Shown here in pieces: positions 8,062-16,116 of a DNA stretch of 64,000 nt. The stretch lies in NCBI GenBank assembly GCA_965661345.1, contig CBFIDK010000001.1:317653-381652 (forward strand), read 5' to 3'. The notes beneath the pieces are model-generated. The model was not told where the DNA came from and ran no database searches. It saw nothing but the letters and a program-made list of their open reading frames with translations. The position numbers and the translations under genes are program-made. Numbering within the stretch: position 1 is the stretch's first letter; each line of letters starts with the position of its first letter. Source of the DNA: GCA-2862585 sp965661345. GTDB taxonomy: Bacteria; Bacteroidota; Bacteroidia; Flavobacteriales; UBA7312.

Positions 8062-10172
8062 TAACTCAGTATTTGGTATGCGGCAAAACTAGCGAGATAA
8101 GCCAAAAGACTCATATATATAAATTGGATGACTGGCCATTTCCAACTGTTTGTTTCTCTAAAAACAATAGCTAATGTACTCATGCATTGCATCGCAAAGG
8201 CATAGAAGAGCATGAGTGATAGTGCTACCGCAGGGGTAAAAAATGCTTCTCCAGTTTTGGGATTTTTGTGAGACATCAACTTCTCTCTTATCGACTTCGT
8301 ATTATCTGCATCGCCAACACTATAAATTGTAGACATTGTGCCTACAAACACCTCTCGTGCGGCAAAGGATGTTATAAGTGATATGCCAATTCGCCAATCG
8401 AATCCAAGCGGTCTGATTACGGGCTCTATACTTTTTCCAATGATTCCAGCGTATGAAGCCTCTAGCTTTTCACTTGCAATTTGTACTTCAGCATCTTCTG
8501 CATATTTATACTTTTCTTCTATTTTTTGGAATGTATCAGAAGGGCCGTAAGATGATAGTCCCCAAAGAATTATTGAAATTGCTACAATTATTTTTCCGGC
8601 ATCAATTAAAAACACTTTAACTTTTTCAAAAATCGTTAAGCCAACTGTTTTCCAGTCAGGCACTTTATATGTTGGCATTTCCATTACAAAATACCCCCTT
8701 TCCTTCGACTTTAGAATATACTTCATTACCCAAGCAATAGATATTGCTGAAACAAAGCCAATAAGATAAAAACCCATCATTGTTAGACCTTGAAGGTTAA
8801 ATATCAGCCATTTTTGTTCAGCAGGAATCATCATGGATATAAGCAAGGTGTAAACAGGAAGTCTTGCGGCGCAACTCACCAGAGGAACGACCATAATAGT
8901 TATAATTCTTTCTTTCCAGTTGGGAATGGTTCGCGCTGACATTACCGCAGGTATTGCACAAGCAGCACCACTCAATAATGGAATTAATGAACGCCCACTA
9001 AGTCCGAAACCTCTAAGTAATCTATCTGTTATGAAACTTACCCTTGACATGTAGCCCGTGTCTTCCAAAATGGCAATAAAGGCAAAAAGAAATGCAATCT
9101 GTGGAATGAAAATAACAATACCGCCAAGACCTGCAATTATGCCATCAACAATTAGGCTATTAAGCACACCTTCAGGCAATGTATTTCCAACAAATTGTGA
9201 AAGCTGTGCAAATCCATTATCAATTAGCTCCATAGGGTATTCTGACCACGAGAATACGGCCTGAAAAATCAAAAATAAAACGGATAAGAAAATCCCAAAA
9301 CCTAAGACAGGATGCGTAAGGATATTATCAAGCTTTTGAGTAAGGCTATTGTTTTTACTGAACTCAGGGTATTTAACACACAACTCAATGAGTTTGTCAA
9401 TGGCTTTGTACCTTCTTACAGTTTCTGTAGCCTGAGACCTTTTTGGATTAAAATTTAACTCTTTGGTGAGTTTTTCAAAACGTGCTTTTTCTGTGTCTGA
9501 AAATCCAGTAATGGCTTTGTAATTACAAGCAATTTGAAAGGCGTTGTAGTCGCTATTGATTGTAAATTCATTTTGGATAGTATCAATTAGCTCTGGCGCA
9601 AGATTTTTTATATCAACGAAATTGTTTGGCGCTTTGAAGTCATTAATAACTTGAATGATTTCTTGCTTGAGATTTCCAATACCCATTTTTTTACGAGCAT
9701 TTATTGGAACTACAGGAATTCCAAGCTTTTTGCTTAATAATTCTATATCAATTTCTACACCGTCTGCTGTTGTCAAATCAGTCATGCTTAATGCTAAAAT
9801 ACAAGGCGTATTAAGATCAATAACTTGTGTAGCCAAACATAAAGAACGTTTAAGATTTGATGCGTCAGCAATAATTATATTGACGTTAGGATGGTGCTCG
9901 TTTTTTGAGTCACAAAGTATTTTGAAGCTGACGCTTTCATCAACTGATTTTGGATATAAACTATAAGTTCCAGGTAAATCAATAAACTCAGTGTCGACCT
10001 TGTTTTTACTTGCTAATTGTGAGATTTGACACGCTCCAACTTTTTTCTCTACTGTAATTCCGGGGAAATTAGCGACTTTCTGATTTAAGCCTGTGAGGGC
10101 ATTGAATAAAGTCGTTTTTCCACTATTTGGATTTCCAACTAAGGCAACTTTAATTTTTTGAGGAAATGTCAA
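8061..10172 (-). CDS. feoB: Ferrous iron transport protein B
   Basis: Inner-membrane Fe2+ transporter of 703 residues with a cytosolic N-terminal G domain. The P-loop is GNPNSGKT (13-20), switch II is DLPGTYSLYP (from 65), and a long membrane region contains the gate motif SGAACAIPAVMSARTIPNW. One unusual point: the G4 guanine-specificity motif, usually N-x-x-D, reads S-M-T-D (ALSMTDLT), replacing the expected Asn by Ser (codon AGC). The gene is co-oriented with feoA (3 bp gap) and sprT (1 bp overlap). Expression is probably iron-regulated from the operator candidate ahead of feoA. Confidence 0.96.
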   Translation of the reverse strand: MTFPQKIKVALVGNPNSGKTTLFNALTGLNQKVANFPGITVEKKVGACQISQLASKNKVDTEFIDLPGTYSLYPKSVDESVSFKILCDSKNEHHPNVNIIIADASNLKRSLCLATQVIDLNTPCILALSMTDLTTADGVEIDIELLSKKLGIPVVPINARKKMGIGNLKQEIIQVINDFKAPNNFVDIKNLAPELIDTIQNEFTINSDYNAFQIACNYKAITGFSDTEKARFEKLTKELNFNPKRSQATETVRRYKAIDKLIELCVKYPEFSKNNSLTQKLDNILTHPVLGFGIFLSVLFLIFQAVFSWSEYPMELIDNGFAQLSQFVGNTLPEGVLNSLIVDGIIAGLGGIVIFIPQIAFLFAFIAILEDTGYMSRVSFITDRLLRGFGLSGRSLIPLLSGAACAIPAVMSARTIPNWKERIITIMVVPLVSCAARLPVYTLLISMMIPAEQKWLIFNLQGLTMMGFYLIGFVSAISIAWVMKYILKSKERGYFVMEMPTYKVPDWKTVGLTIFEKVKVFLIDAGKIIVAISIILWGLSSYGPSDTFQKIEEKYKYAEDAEVQIASEKLEASYAGIIGKSIEPVIRPLGFDWRIGISLITSFAAREVFVGTMSTIYSVGDADNTKSIREKLMSHKNPKTGEAFFTPAVALSLMLFYAFAMQCMSTLAIVFRETNSWKWPVIQFIYMSLLAYLASFAAYQILS

Positions 10173-10175
10173 CGA

Positions 10176-10403
10176 CTACTTGATTTCGTTTACAAAGATA
10201 GTTTCGGCTTCTGATTTCCTCATGCTCAATAAATAGCCAGATATAGATACTGCTATGGGATCACCTAATGGTGCTTTGCGTTCAATGTAAATTCGCTCAC
10301 CTGGAAGACATCCCATTTCCATGAGTTTTAAGGCAAGTTCCTTATCAGAAAAAGAATCTATTACAGCCTTCTTTCCAAGTTTTAAATCACTTAGGTTTTT
10401 CAT
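10176..10403 (-). CDS. feoA: Ferrous iron transport protein A
   Basis: A small 75-residue SH3-like cytosolic protein that supports FeoB. It has the family pattern: an N-terminal LSDLKLGKKAVIDSF, then LALKLMEMGCLPGERIYIER, then DPIAVSISGYLLSMRKSEA, which matches the G-x-x-x-x-L-R-x-x-E-A core. It lies 3 bp upstream of feoB on the same strand. A 17-bp dyad (10420-10436) sits 17-33 bases before the start codon and is a likely metal-dependent repressor site. Confidence 0.94.
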   Translation of the reverse strand: MKNLSDLKLGKKAVIDSFSDKELALKLMEMGCLPGERIYIERKAPLGDPIAVSISGYLLSMRKSEAETIFVNEIK

Positions 10404-10419
10404 GCTGCTAAGTTACTTA

Positions 10420-10436
10420 TTTAGAATTAATCTAAA
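10420..10436 (-). promoter_or_regulatory. Candidate DtxR/IdeR-like operator upstream of feoA
   Basis: The sequence TTTAGAATTAATCTAAA has perfect 6-bp inverted arms (TTTAGA/TCTAAA) around a 5-base centre. It lies 17 bases upstream of the feoA start codon. The length and TTAG-CTAA arms resemble operators of DtxR/MntR-type metalloregulators. The regulator itself is not in the window, so the assignment is inferred. Confidence 0.5.
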
Positions 10437-10442
10437 AACAAA

Positions 10443-10583
10443 TTAGATGTGTTTTTCTGTTGGTTCATTAGCCTTCGAAAAGCTAGGGCAATCGCAGTCT
10501 TCTTTTAAAATACTACAAGAGGACAGACTCATGAGAAAGAAAGAAAATAATAGAAGAAAAAATAAATTTTTCGTTTTTTTCAT
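10443..10583 (-). CDS. Small lipoprotein with CxCP motif (46 residues)
   Basis: A complete 46-codon frame, ATG at 10581-10583 to TAA at 10443-10445. It has a basic N-terminus (MKKTKN), a hydrophobic core (LFFLLLFSFFLMS) and a lipobox LSSC with Cys23 as the lipidated residue. The mature peptide would be only 24 residues and contains two more cysteines in EDCDCPSFSK. A promoter box (TATTTTTG, with TTG 22 bases further upstream) precedes it on the same strand. It lies directly upstream of feoA in the same orientation, with the metalloregulator-like dyad between them. A role in iron handling is possible but unproven; the family is not one I can name. Confidence 0.62.
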   Translation of the reverse strand: MKKTKNLFFLLLFSFFLMSLSSCSILKEDCDCPSFSKANEPTEKHI

Positions 10584-10604
10584 AATCTAATATATTACTA
10601 TTTT

Positions 10605-10612
10605 CAAAAATA
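10605..10612 (-). promoter_or_regulatory. -7 promoter box of the 46-residue lipoprotein gene
   Basis: Reads TATTTTTG on the minus strand, 21 bases before the ATG, with a TTG (-33 element) 22 bases upstream at 10635-10637. Both parts match the Bacteroidota promoter pattern. Confidence 0.55.
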
Positions 10613-10647
10613 CTATATGCTTTTAAGATTGAGGCAATAAATATTAT

Positions 10648-10655
10648 TATTTTTG
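10648..10655 (+). promoter_or_regulatory. -7 promoter box of mlaE (TATTTTTG)
   Basis: An exact TAnnTTTG match with a TTG at 10629-10631, a 16-base spacer. The predicted transcript start is near 10660, which favours the mlaE ATG at 10680 over the one at 10662. Confidence 0.55.
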
Positions 10656-10679
10656 AAGAATATGATACAAGGTCTAATA

Positions 10680-11405
10680 ATGTTTGGCAAATATCTTTCT
10701 CTGTTGGGTAATGTGTTTAGCCGACCTGAAAACAAAAAGGTATATTTTAGAAGGGTTTTAGATGAAATGGTCAAATTAGGAGTTAATTCTTTGACTATTG
10801 TGTCTATTATATCGTTGTTCATGGGGGCTGTTGTTACAATTCAAACTGGCCTGCAATTGAGCAATCCTTTTATCCCTAAGTATCTGATTGGCTTTGCTAC
10901 TAGAGAGTCCTTAATTCTAGAGTTTTCACCCACTATGATTGCCTTAATATTAGCTGGAAAAGTAGGGTCAAGCATAGCTTCTGAAATTGGTACAATGAGA
11001 GTTTCAGAACAAATTGATGCTCTCGAGATTATGGGAATAAATTCTTCTGCCTTTATCATACAACCTAAAATTATTGCATCTGTTTTATTTTTCCCCATTT
11101 TGGTAATTATAAGCATGGCAATCGGGATGTTTGGGGGCTTTTTAGCCGCAACTCTCGGAGGTATTATCAGTAAGGCAGAGTTTCTGCAAGGTTTACTCTA
11201 TTGGTTTCAGCCTTTTTATGTGCTTTATGCTTTAGTAAAAACTGTATTTTTTGCTTTTACCATCTCTTCGGTATCATCTTTCTTTGGGTACTATACAGAT
11301 GGTGGTGCTATTGCAGTTGGAAAGTCTAGTACCAAAGCGGTTGTTTACAGTTGTATTGTCATTTTAATTGTCAATTTCATAATCACTCAACTTATGCTAT
11401 CATGA
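10680..11405 (+). CDS. mlaE: MlaE-family lipid ABC transporter permease
   Basis: Inner-membrane permease of an Mla-type phospholipid transporter, which moves lipids between inner and outer membranes. The 241-residue product has about five helices and family motifs: GVNSLTIVSIISLFMGAVVT near residues 30-50, the SKVG-like stretch AGKVGSSIASEIGTMRVSEQ, and EQIDALEIMGI, the loop that docks to the ATPase. The ATG at 10680 fits the usual start (MFGKYLSLLGNVFSRPE) and the promoter position; an ATG at 10662 would add six residues. It overlaps mlaF by ATGA. Confidence 0.92.
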   Translation: MFGKYLSLLGNVFSRPENKKVYFRRVLDEMVKLGVNSLTIVSIISLFMGAVVTIQTGLQLSNPFIPKYLIGFATRESLILEFSPTMIALILAGKVGSSIASEIGTMRVSEQIDALEIMGINSSAFIIQPKIIASVLFFPILVIISMAIGMFGGFLAATLGGIISKAEFLQGLLYWFQPFYVLYALVKTVFFAFTISSVSSFFGYYTDGGAIAVGKSSTKAVVYSCIVILIVNFIITQLMLS

Positions 11406-12148
11406 TAAATGTTGAGAAAATAAATAAATCATTTGGCAGCAAGCATGTCTTACAAGATGTTTCATTCTCATTTGAAGCGGGTAAAACTAACTTGGTAATT
11501 GGCGCGAGTGGTTCAGGAAAAACGACACTTATAAAGTGCATGGTTGGTTTGCATACGCCCGATTCTGGAAAAATTATTTTTGATGGCGCTTCTTTTAATG
11601 ATTTAGAGAAAAAAGATAAAAGAGAACTCAGACAACAAATAGGAATGCTATTTCAAGGTGGCGCCTTATTTGATTACCTTACCGTAGAACAAAACATTGC
11701 TTTTCCTTTAAATATGTTTACCACCATGAGTGAGGAAGAAAAGAGAGACAGGGTAAACTTTTGTTTGAATAGAGTGAACCTCAATAATGTAAATGATTTA
11801 TTTCCTGCTGAACTAAGTGGAGGAATGATTAAGCGTGTGGCTATTGCTAGGGCAATTTCGATGAATCCAAAATATTTGTTTTGTGATGAGCCAAACTCAG
11901 GTTTAGATCCTCAAACGTCCATAATCATTGATAACCTTATTCATGAGATTACTCTAGAATATAATATTACAACAGTTGTTAACACACACGATATGAACTC
12001 TGTTGTGGAGATAGGCGACAACATTGCCTTTATCAGCCAAGGTAAATTGGCTTGGCAAGGCAATAAAGATTCTATAATATCTTCAGATTGCAAAGAACTC
12101 AATGATTTTGTTTTTGCATCCCAACTCTTTAAAAAACTAAAGCAATAA
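11402..12148 (+). CDS. mlaF: MlaF-family lipid ABC transporter ATP-binding protein
   Basis: Cytoplasmic ATPase partner of MlaE. The 248-residue protein has Walker A GASGSGKTT, the Q-loop in GMLFQGGALFDYLTV, the signature LSGGMIKRVAIARA, Walker B YLFCDEPNSGLDP and the H-loop VVNTHDMNSV. GGALFD after the Q-loop is typical of MlaF rather than other ABC ATPases. The start at 11402 overlaps the mlaE stop (ATGA), implying coupled translation. No MCE-domain substrate-binding gene (mlaD) follows: a strong terminator comes next. Confidence 0.94.
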   Translation: MINVEKINKSFGSKHVLQDVSFSFEAGKTNLVIGASGSGKTTLIKCMVGLHTPDSGKIIFDGASFNDLEKKDKRELRQQIGMLFQGGALFDYLTVEQNIAFPLNMFTTMSEEEKRDRVNFCLNRVNLNNVNDLFPAELSGGMIKRVAIARAISMNPKYLFCDEPNSGLDPQTSIIIDNLIHEITLEYNITTVVNTHDMNSVVEIGDNIAFISQGKLAWQGNKDSIISSDCKELNDFVFASQLFKKLKQ

Positions 12149-12177
12149 AAAAGACCAGCCTTGGCTGGTCTTTTTTT
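12147..12177. terminator. Bidirectional intrinsic terminator between mlaF and T9SS cargo gene
   Basis: An 8-bp perfect stem (GACCAGCC/GGCTGGTC, 12153-12160 with 12163-12170) flanked by an A-run on the left and a T-run on the right. It therefore ends in a U-tract in both directions and can serve both converging genes. Confidence 0.9.
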
Positions 12178-12196
12178 ATTTTGAGTGTATCCAAAT

Positions 12197-14041
12197 TTAT
12201 TGGATAACTATTTTTTTACTTGAAGACAGATTATTCTCGCTTTCAACATTTATAATATAAATACCTCTGTCTAAGTGTGATAAATTCATTTTTATAGTGC
12301 TTTCTGACTTGTCTTCACTATATACAATTTGTCCCAGAACATTTCTTACTTCAACGGTTAGCTTTGTTGATTTTGTTGCCGGAACATTTATGCTAAATTC
12401 TCCATTATTCGGGTTAGGATAAATTGAGAACTCTAGAGCCTTCTCTTCTTTTATGCCAATTGGTCCAGGAACATCAGGGTCTAAATTCATTCTTACCATT
12501 GGGACAGATAAGTATATTCCGTCTTGTGGAGCTGTACCAGTTGAGCCAGCATACCCATTGTGTATACGCCATCCATAACTTCCATTAATTGCGCTGGAAA
12601 CACCAATTCTAGTAGTGTCAGAGGTTAATCCGTTTCCGCCAATTGTAACTAAATATTCATTATTAGCTTCTAATGGAACAGGTGCAGCAAATTTTACACT
12701 TTGCCAACTTCCCACAGAATTGATGCTTAGCTCATTTGATTCGTAAAGGAAGTTAGCGATTCCGTCATTTATGCTGTAAACCTTAGCTTGAAGCTTACCA
12801 TTGGCATCACTATTATCTGCAATATATACGTCAACCGCATATAAAGTTGTACTTTCCTTAATATCAAAAGAGTTTCCATGTTCAACAGTTGGCTGGCCAC
12901 CTGTTGCTGAAATTAGGGGAAAAGAGAAATCCATTACGCTATTATCTCTTGCAAATGTAAATTCTGTAACTTCAAAATTTAATGACTGTAAATCTGTAAC
13001 AGTACTGTCAGACTCTGCCACAAAATCAATTTGAAAATCACCGATCGCATTAGCTGTGAAATAATTATTGCCATAAAATGTATCTCTTGCTAAGGACATA
13101 AGGTTTTGCGCATAACTTTGAGTCATATATTGTTCTGAAGCAATTTCTACTTTTACTCTAGTAGAGTCTTGCTGATTATTTCCTATGTTTCTAACTACTC
13201 CTCTAAAGTACATTCCATCGCCTTGTTGAGATAATGGGATTTTTGAATACGTTGAGGCATAGGAGTTTCCAGCTATAAATTGATTAACTAATTGAAGTGA
13301 AAGTTCATTGTCTTGGAGCTCTCCAACTACAATATCATCAATAGCAAAACCACTTGCCCAGCTGTTGTTGTCAGACCATACAAATCGAATGGTAACAGAA
13401 TCAGTATTGTTTAAATCAGACAAACTAAAAATTCCTTCTTGCCAAGCGTCACCATCGTCTAAATTTCCAGATAAGTTTACCCAACTTCCGTTAGCAATCT
13501 TATATTCTACATAAGCGTCTCCACCACCATAATTTTTATCATGGAAATATTCAAAAATCAAAAATACATTGTATTGATTAGTGAAGTCCAGTTCTGGTAG
13601 TTCAAGGACTTCAAAGCTCAAATCGCAATTATTGTTCTCATTAGGTGTCACATTGTTTGGTCGACATGCATCATCATTTGTCATTGCAAACTGTGTGTGC
13701 TCAGTTACTGGCCAATACCCTCCTGCATTAGCATCTTCGCTGTCTCCAGTATAAAAGCCATTAACAACTTGGTTTGATGAATTAACACTAACATTATAAC
13801 CAGTTTCCAAAGATGATGTAGTTACGTCTGAAGGTAAGGCTGGTGTGCTTACTGATTCAAAATCTTCACAGTAAAGATAATTCTGATTTGTAGAACAGTC
13901 TATTTGAGACTGACTTGCAGATCTTTGGCTATTAATAACGCGCTGATAAAAATCAGATTTAATTTCTGTGTTAAAGGATATTTTTTGCTGAGCTATCAAG
14001 GTATTTGTAAATACGAATAGCAATAGTAATGTTTTTTTCAT
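12197..14041 (-). CDS. T9SS cargo protein 1, A-type jelly-roll domain and type A sorting domain
   Basis: A 614-residue secreted protein of unknown binding or adhesive role. A signal peptide (MKKTLLLLFVFTNTLIAQ) leads to a MAM-like beta-sandwich at about 50-240 (FEYFHDKNYGGGDAYVEY, then SDNNSWASGFAIDDIVV), a middle region of about 300 residues, and a C-terminal T9SS type A sorting domain from about 537 (IYPNPNNGEFSI, VRNVLGQIVYSE, LDRGIYIINVE, KKIVIQ). No catalytic domain is recognised. It is the last of four tandem paralogues and shares its N-terminal half with the first (18064-19932) rather than with its two immediate neighbours. Export would be by Sec, then T9SS with removal of the sorting domain. 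Confidence 0.88.
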   Translation of the reverse strand: MKKTLLLLFVFTNTLIAQQKISFNTEIKSDFYQRVINSQRSASQSQIDCSTNQNYLYCEDFESVSTPALPSDVTTSSLETGYNVSVNSSNQVVNGFYTGDSEDANAGGYWPVTEHTQFAMTNDDACRPNNVTPNENNNCDLSFEVLELPELDFTNQYNVFLIFEYFHDKNYGGGDAYVEYKIANGSWVNLSGNLDDGDAWQEGIFSLSDLNNTDSVTIRFVWSDNNSWASGFAIDDIVVGELQDNELSLQLVNQFIAGNSYASTYSKIPLSQQGDGMYFRGVVRNIGNNQQDSTRVKVEIASEQYMTQSYAQNLMSLARDTFYGNNYFTANAIGDFQIDFVAESDSTVTDLQSLNFEVTEFTFARDNSVMDFSFPLISATGGQPTVEHGNSFDIKESTTLYAVDVYIADNSDANGKLQAKVYSINDGIANFLYESNELSINSVGSWQSVKFAAPVPLEANNEYLVTIGGNGLTSDTTRIGVSSAINGSYGWRIHNGYAGSTGTAPQDGIYLSVPMVRMNLDPDVPGPIGIKEEKALEFSIYPNPNNGEFSINVPATKSTKLTVEVRNVLGQIVYSEDKSESTIKMNLSHLDRGIYIINVESENNLSSSKKIVIQ

Positions 14042-14060
14042 GGTCTAATTTTTTTTTGTA

Positions 14061-14091
14061 AAGACCAGACATACTATTTATGTCTGGTCTT
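14061..14091 (-). repeat. 13-bp perfect hairpin between T9SS cargo genes 1 and 2
   Basis: The arms AAGACCAGACATA and TATGTCTGGTCTT pair perfectly around a 5-base loop. On the coding (minus) strand the hairpin is followed by UAC and a run of A, not U, so it is a poor intrinsic terminator. It is more likely a stabilising or processing hairpin between co-transcribed genes. No promoter box is seen for gene 1, which suits read-through. Confidence 0.7.
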
Positions 14092-14104
14092 AGGTGTGTT
14101 AGTA

Positions 14105-16015
14105 TTATTTAATCACAATTTTATGACTGTTGCTTTTTCCATCTTCGCCTTCAACGTTTATAAAGTAAAGGCCTTTTTCAAATGCATTTAGGTTTACCTC
14201 TTTTCTGAGTGAGCTTACATTTGAAAGGTTTTCGCTATATACCGATTGCCCCAATACATTTGTAATATTTAGAGTAATGTCTGTTGCCTTTTCGGTTTGT
14301 ATATTGACAGTGAAAGTACCTGTATTTGGATTTGGGAAAACATTAACTTTTGCAAACCTCTCATTTTCATTTATTCCCACATTTATGCCAGTAGCATCAG
14401 GGTCAAAGTTTAAACGAATGCATGCTGAAGAAGTTGAATATAGCCAATCGCCAGGATTAACACCTTCCTGTGCACCATCTATATCTTGAACAATAGTTTC
14501 ACCATTTATATAGTTAGTTCCTGAGGTATTAACAAAAATGGTGTCGTCATTAGTTGTAGCTGATTCGGCATAAATAGACGCTAGGATGACTTGCCCAGCA
14601 GTTAGTTGAACTGGTGGTTCCATCAAAACATTAACCCAATTGCCAGTATGTTCCCCTAAATCTAAGACGATACTTTCATGTAAAAAATCGTCAAATGCCC
14701 CATTAGTTGTATTAGCAGTATTTATTAAAATTTTAGCTTTAGCATTTGCACCCGTTCTGTCGTCAAGCTGAATTCTAACAGCATATAATGTTGTGTTAGC
14801 ATAAATATCGAATACATTACCATATTGTTGAGTTCCTTCATCGTTTAAAGGAAATAAACCTAATCCTCCTGTAGTGAAATCGGCAAAATCTCTAGCGTAT
14901 TCAAAGTTAGAAATCGCAAAACCTCTTTGAATAGTGTCTGTATTTACATCATTATTATCGTTTGTGACAAAAATGTTTGCAGTATATAAACCTGTTGTAC
15001 TAGGTATAAAACCACTATTTGTAAAGATTGTGTCTCTTCCAGATGATGCAATAGATACGCCATTGCTTTGACCATTATAGGTTTCCCCTTCTATGGTTGC
15101 GCGAATTCGCAGGCTGTCAATTGTGTTAGCGCCAACATTTTCAACGTATCCACCAAAGAACACGCCAGTTGGTTCAGCTTGTAATTTTGGTAAAATCACG
15201 AATCCAGTACTTCCAAAATAAGGGCTTGGCATTCTTTGAAAAGCGTTTATTAAGTCAGCATCGAATGGTTTAGTTTTAATGATTTTCACATCGTCAATTT
15301 GCCAATAATAATGCGAAGCAGTTTGTGCACCGTCTGCCCAATCAAATCGTATTCTAACAGAATCTCTCAATGCGGCTTGATCTGTTATAATGATTTGTTT
15401 TTTTATAGTTCCACTCAATACATTTGCACTCAATTCATTGATTGAATAACTTGTTGAACTCCATCCGTCTGGAGTACCAATGTATACTTTCAATTCGTGG
15501 TTAGCATTACAACAGTACCTGTAGGCGTGCTCAAAGGTAAGAGTTACGTTGGTGTCGTTGGATAAATCTATATAAGGCGAAATTAATTGCCCCTGTCTTT
15601 CCTGATAAGTAGGTGGTGCGCCAGGGTTTGATTTGTCAGCGTCAAAAATCATCCATCCATTCCCTTTGGTTTCGGAATCGATGGTGAACGGTTGAGGACC
15701 AGCATAGGTTCCATTAGAGCCGTCAGTATCATATTCCCAAATGGCACCATTTGGACCAGCTACTGACCATGCTTGATCTGTAGATTGATTGTTTCCGTCA
15801 AGACCATTTGCAAAGTCTTCAGACCAAAGTACAACATCATCTTCTTCAAGAGCAGATGAAGCGTTGGAAATACTACTTTCATTTTCTGTAGGAGAAGATT
15901 TAAGCTTATAAACATTATTATTTACTTCTGGTTGAAGTCTAATGGATGAGTAATTGAACTGAGAAAATACCTGAAAGGATAGAAAAATCCCTAAAAGCGT
16001 TAGAGCGTGTTTCAT
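14105..16015 (-). CDS. T9SS cargo protein 2, B-type domain and type A sorting domain
   Basis: A 636-residue secreted protein of unknown function. The signal peptide MKHALTLLGIFLSFQVFSQ is followed by a B-type N-terminal module at about 57-250: WSEDFANGLDGNNQSTD, then NGWMIFDADKSNPG, LTFEHAYRYCCNANHEL and SHYYWQIDDVKI. The B-type is shared with cargo 3 but not with 1 and 4. The middle region resembles all the paralogues (GNVFDIYANTTLYAVRIQL). A T9SS type A sorting domain begins near 557 (VFPNPNTGTFTV, ITNVLGQSVYSE, FEKGLYFINVE, KIVIK). A promoter box TAACTTCG lies upstream. Confidence 0.88.
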   Translation of the reverse strand: MKHALTLLGIFLSFQVFSQFNYSSIRLQPEVNNNVYKLKSSPTENESSISNASSALEEDDVVLWSEDFANGLDGNNQSTDQAWSVAGPNGAIWEYDTDGSNGTYAGPQPFTIDSETKGNGWMIFDADKSNPGAPPTYQERQGQLISPYIDLSNDTNVTLTFEHAYRYCCNANHELKVYIGTPDGWSSTSYSINELSANVLSGTIKKQIIITDQAALRDSVRIRFDWADGAQTASHYYWQIDDVKIIKTKPFDADLINAFQRMPSPYFGSTGFVILPKLQAEPTGVFFGGYVENVGANTIDSLRIRATIEGETYNGQSNGVSIASSGRDTIFTNSGFIPSTTGLYTANIFVTNDNNDVNTDTIQRGFAISNFEYARDFADFTTGGLGLFPLNDEGTQQYGNVFDIYANTTLYAVRIQLDDRTGANAKAKILINTANTTNGAFDDFLHESIVLDLGEHTGNWVNVLMEPPVQLTAGQVILASIYAESATTNDDTIFVNTSGTNYINGETIVQDIDGAQEGVNPGDWLYSTSSACIRLNFDPDATGINVGINENERFAKVNVFPNPNTGTFTVNIQTEKATDITLNITNVLGQSVYSENLSNVSSLRKEVNLNAFEKGLYFINVEGEDGKSNSHKIVIK

Positions 16016-16043
16016 GGTTTTAAGTTTTTTTAAGTTTGTTGGG

Positions 16044-16051
16044 CGAAGTTA
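16044..16051 (-). promoter_or_regulatory. -7-like promoter box of T9SS cargo gene 2 (TAACTTCG)
   Basis: One base from TAnnTTTG, located 28 bases upstream of the gene 2 start and just downstream of the terminator of gene 3. The position suggests genes 2 and 1 can be transcribed separately from genes 4 and 3. Confidence 0.4.
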
Positions 16052-16065
16052 AGTAAAAAACTATT

Positions 16066-16100
16066 AAAAAAAAAACGGACTTTAAAGAGTCCGTTTTTTT
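16066..16100. terminator. Intrinsic terminator after T9SS cargo gene 3
   Basis: The arms CGGACT and AGTCCG, extended by an A-run and a T-run, form a stem with U-tracts on both strands. It lies 17 bases past the gene 3 stop and is a convincing terminator for minus-strand transcription. Confidence 0.88.
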
Positions 16101-16116
16101 AGAATGATCGACTTAT

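Noticed and set aside
9655..9966. 103-codon open frame opposite feoB
   Set aside because: It lies wholly inside the conserved FeoB G domain on the other strand, with no promoter or family match.
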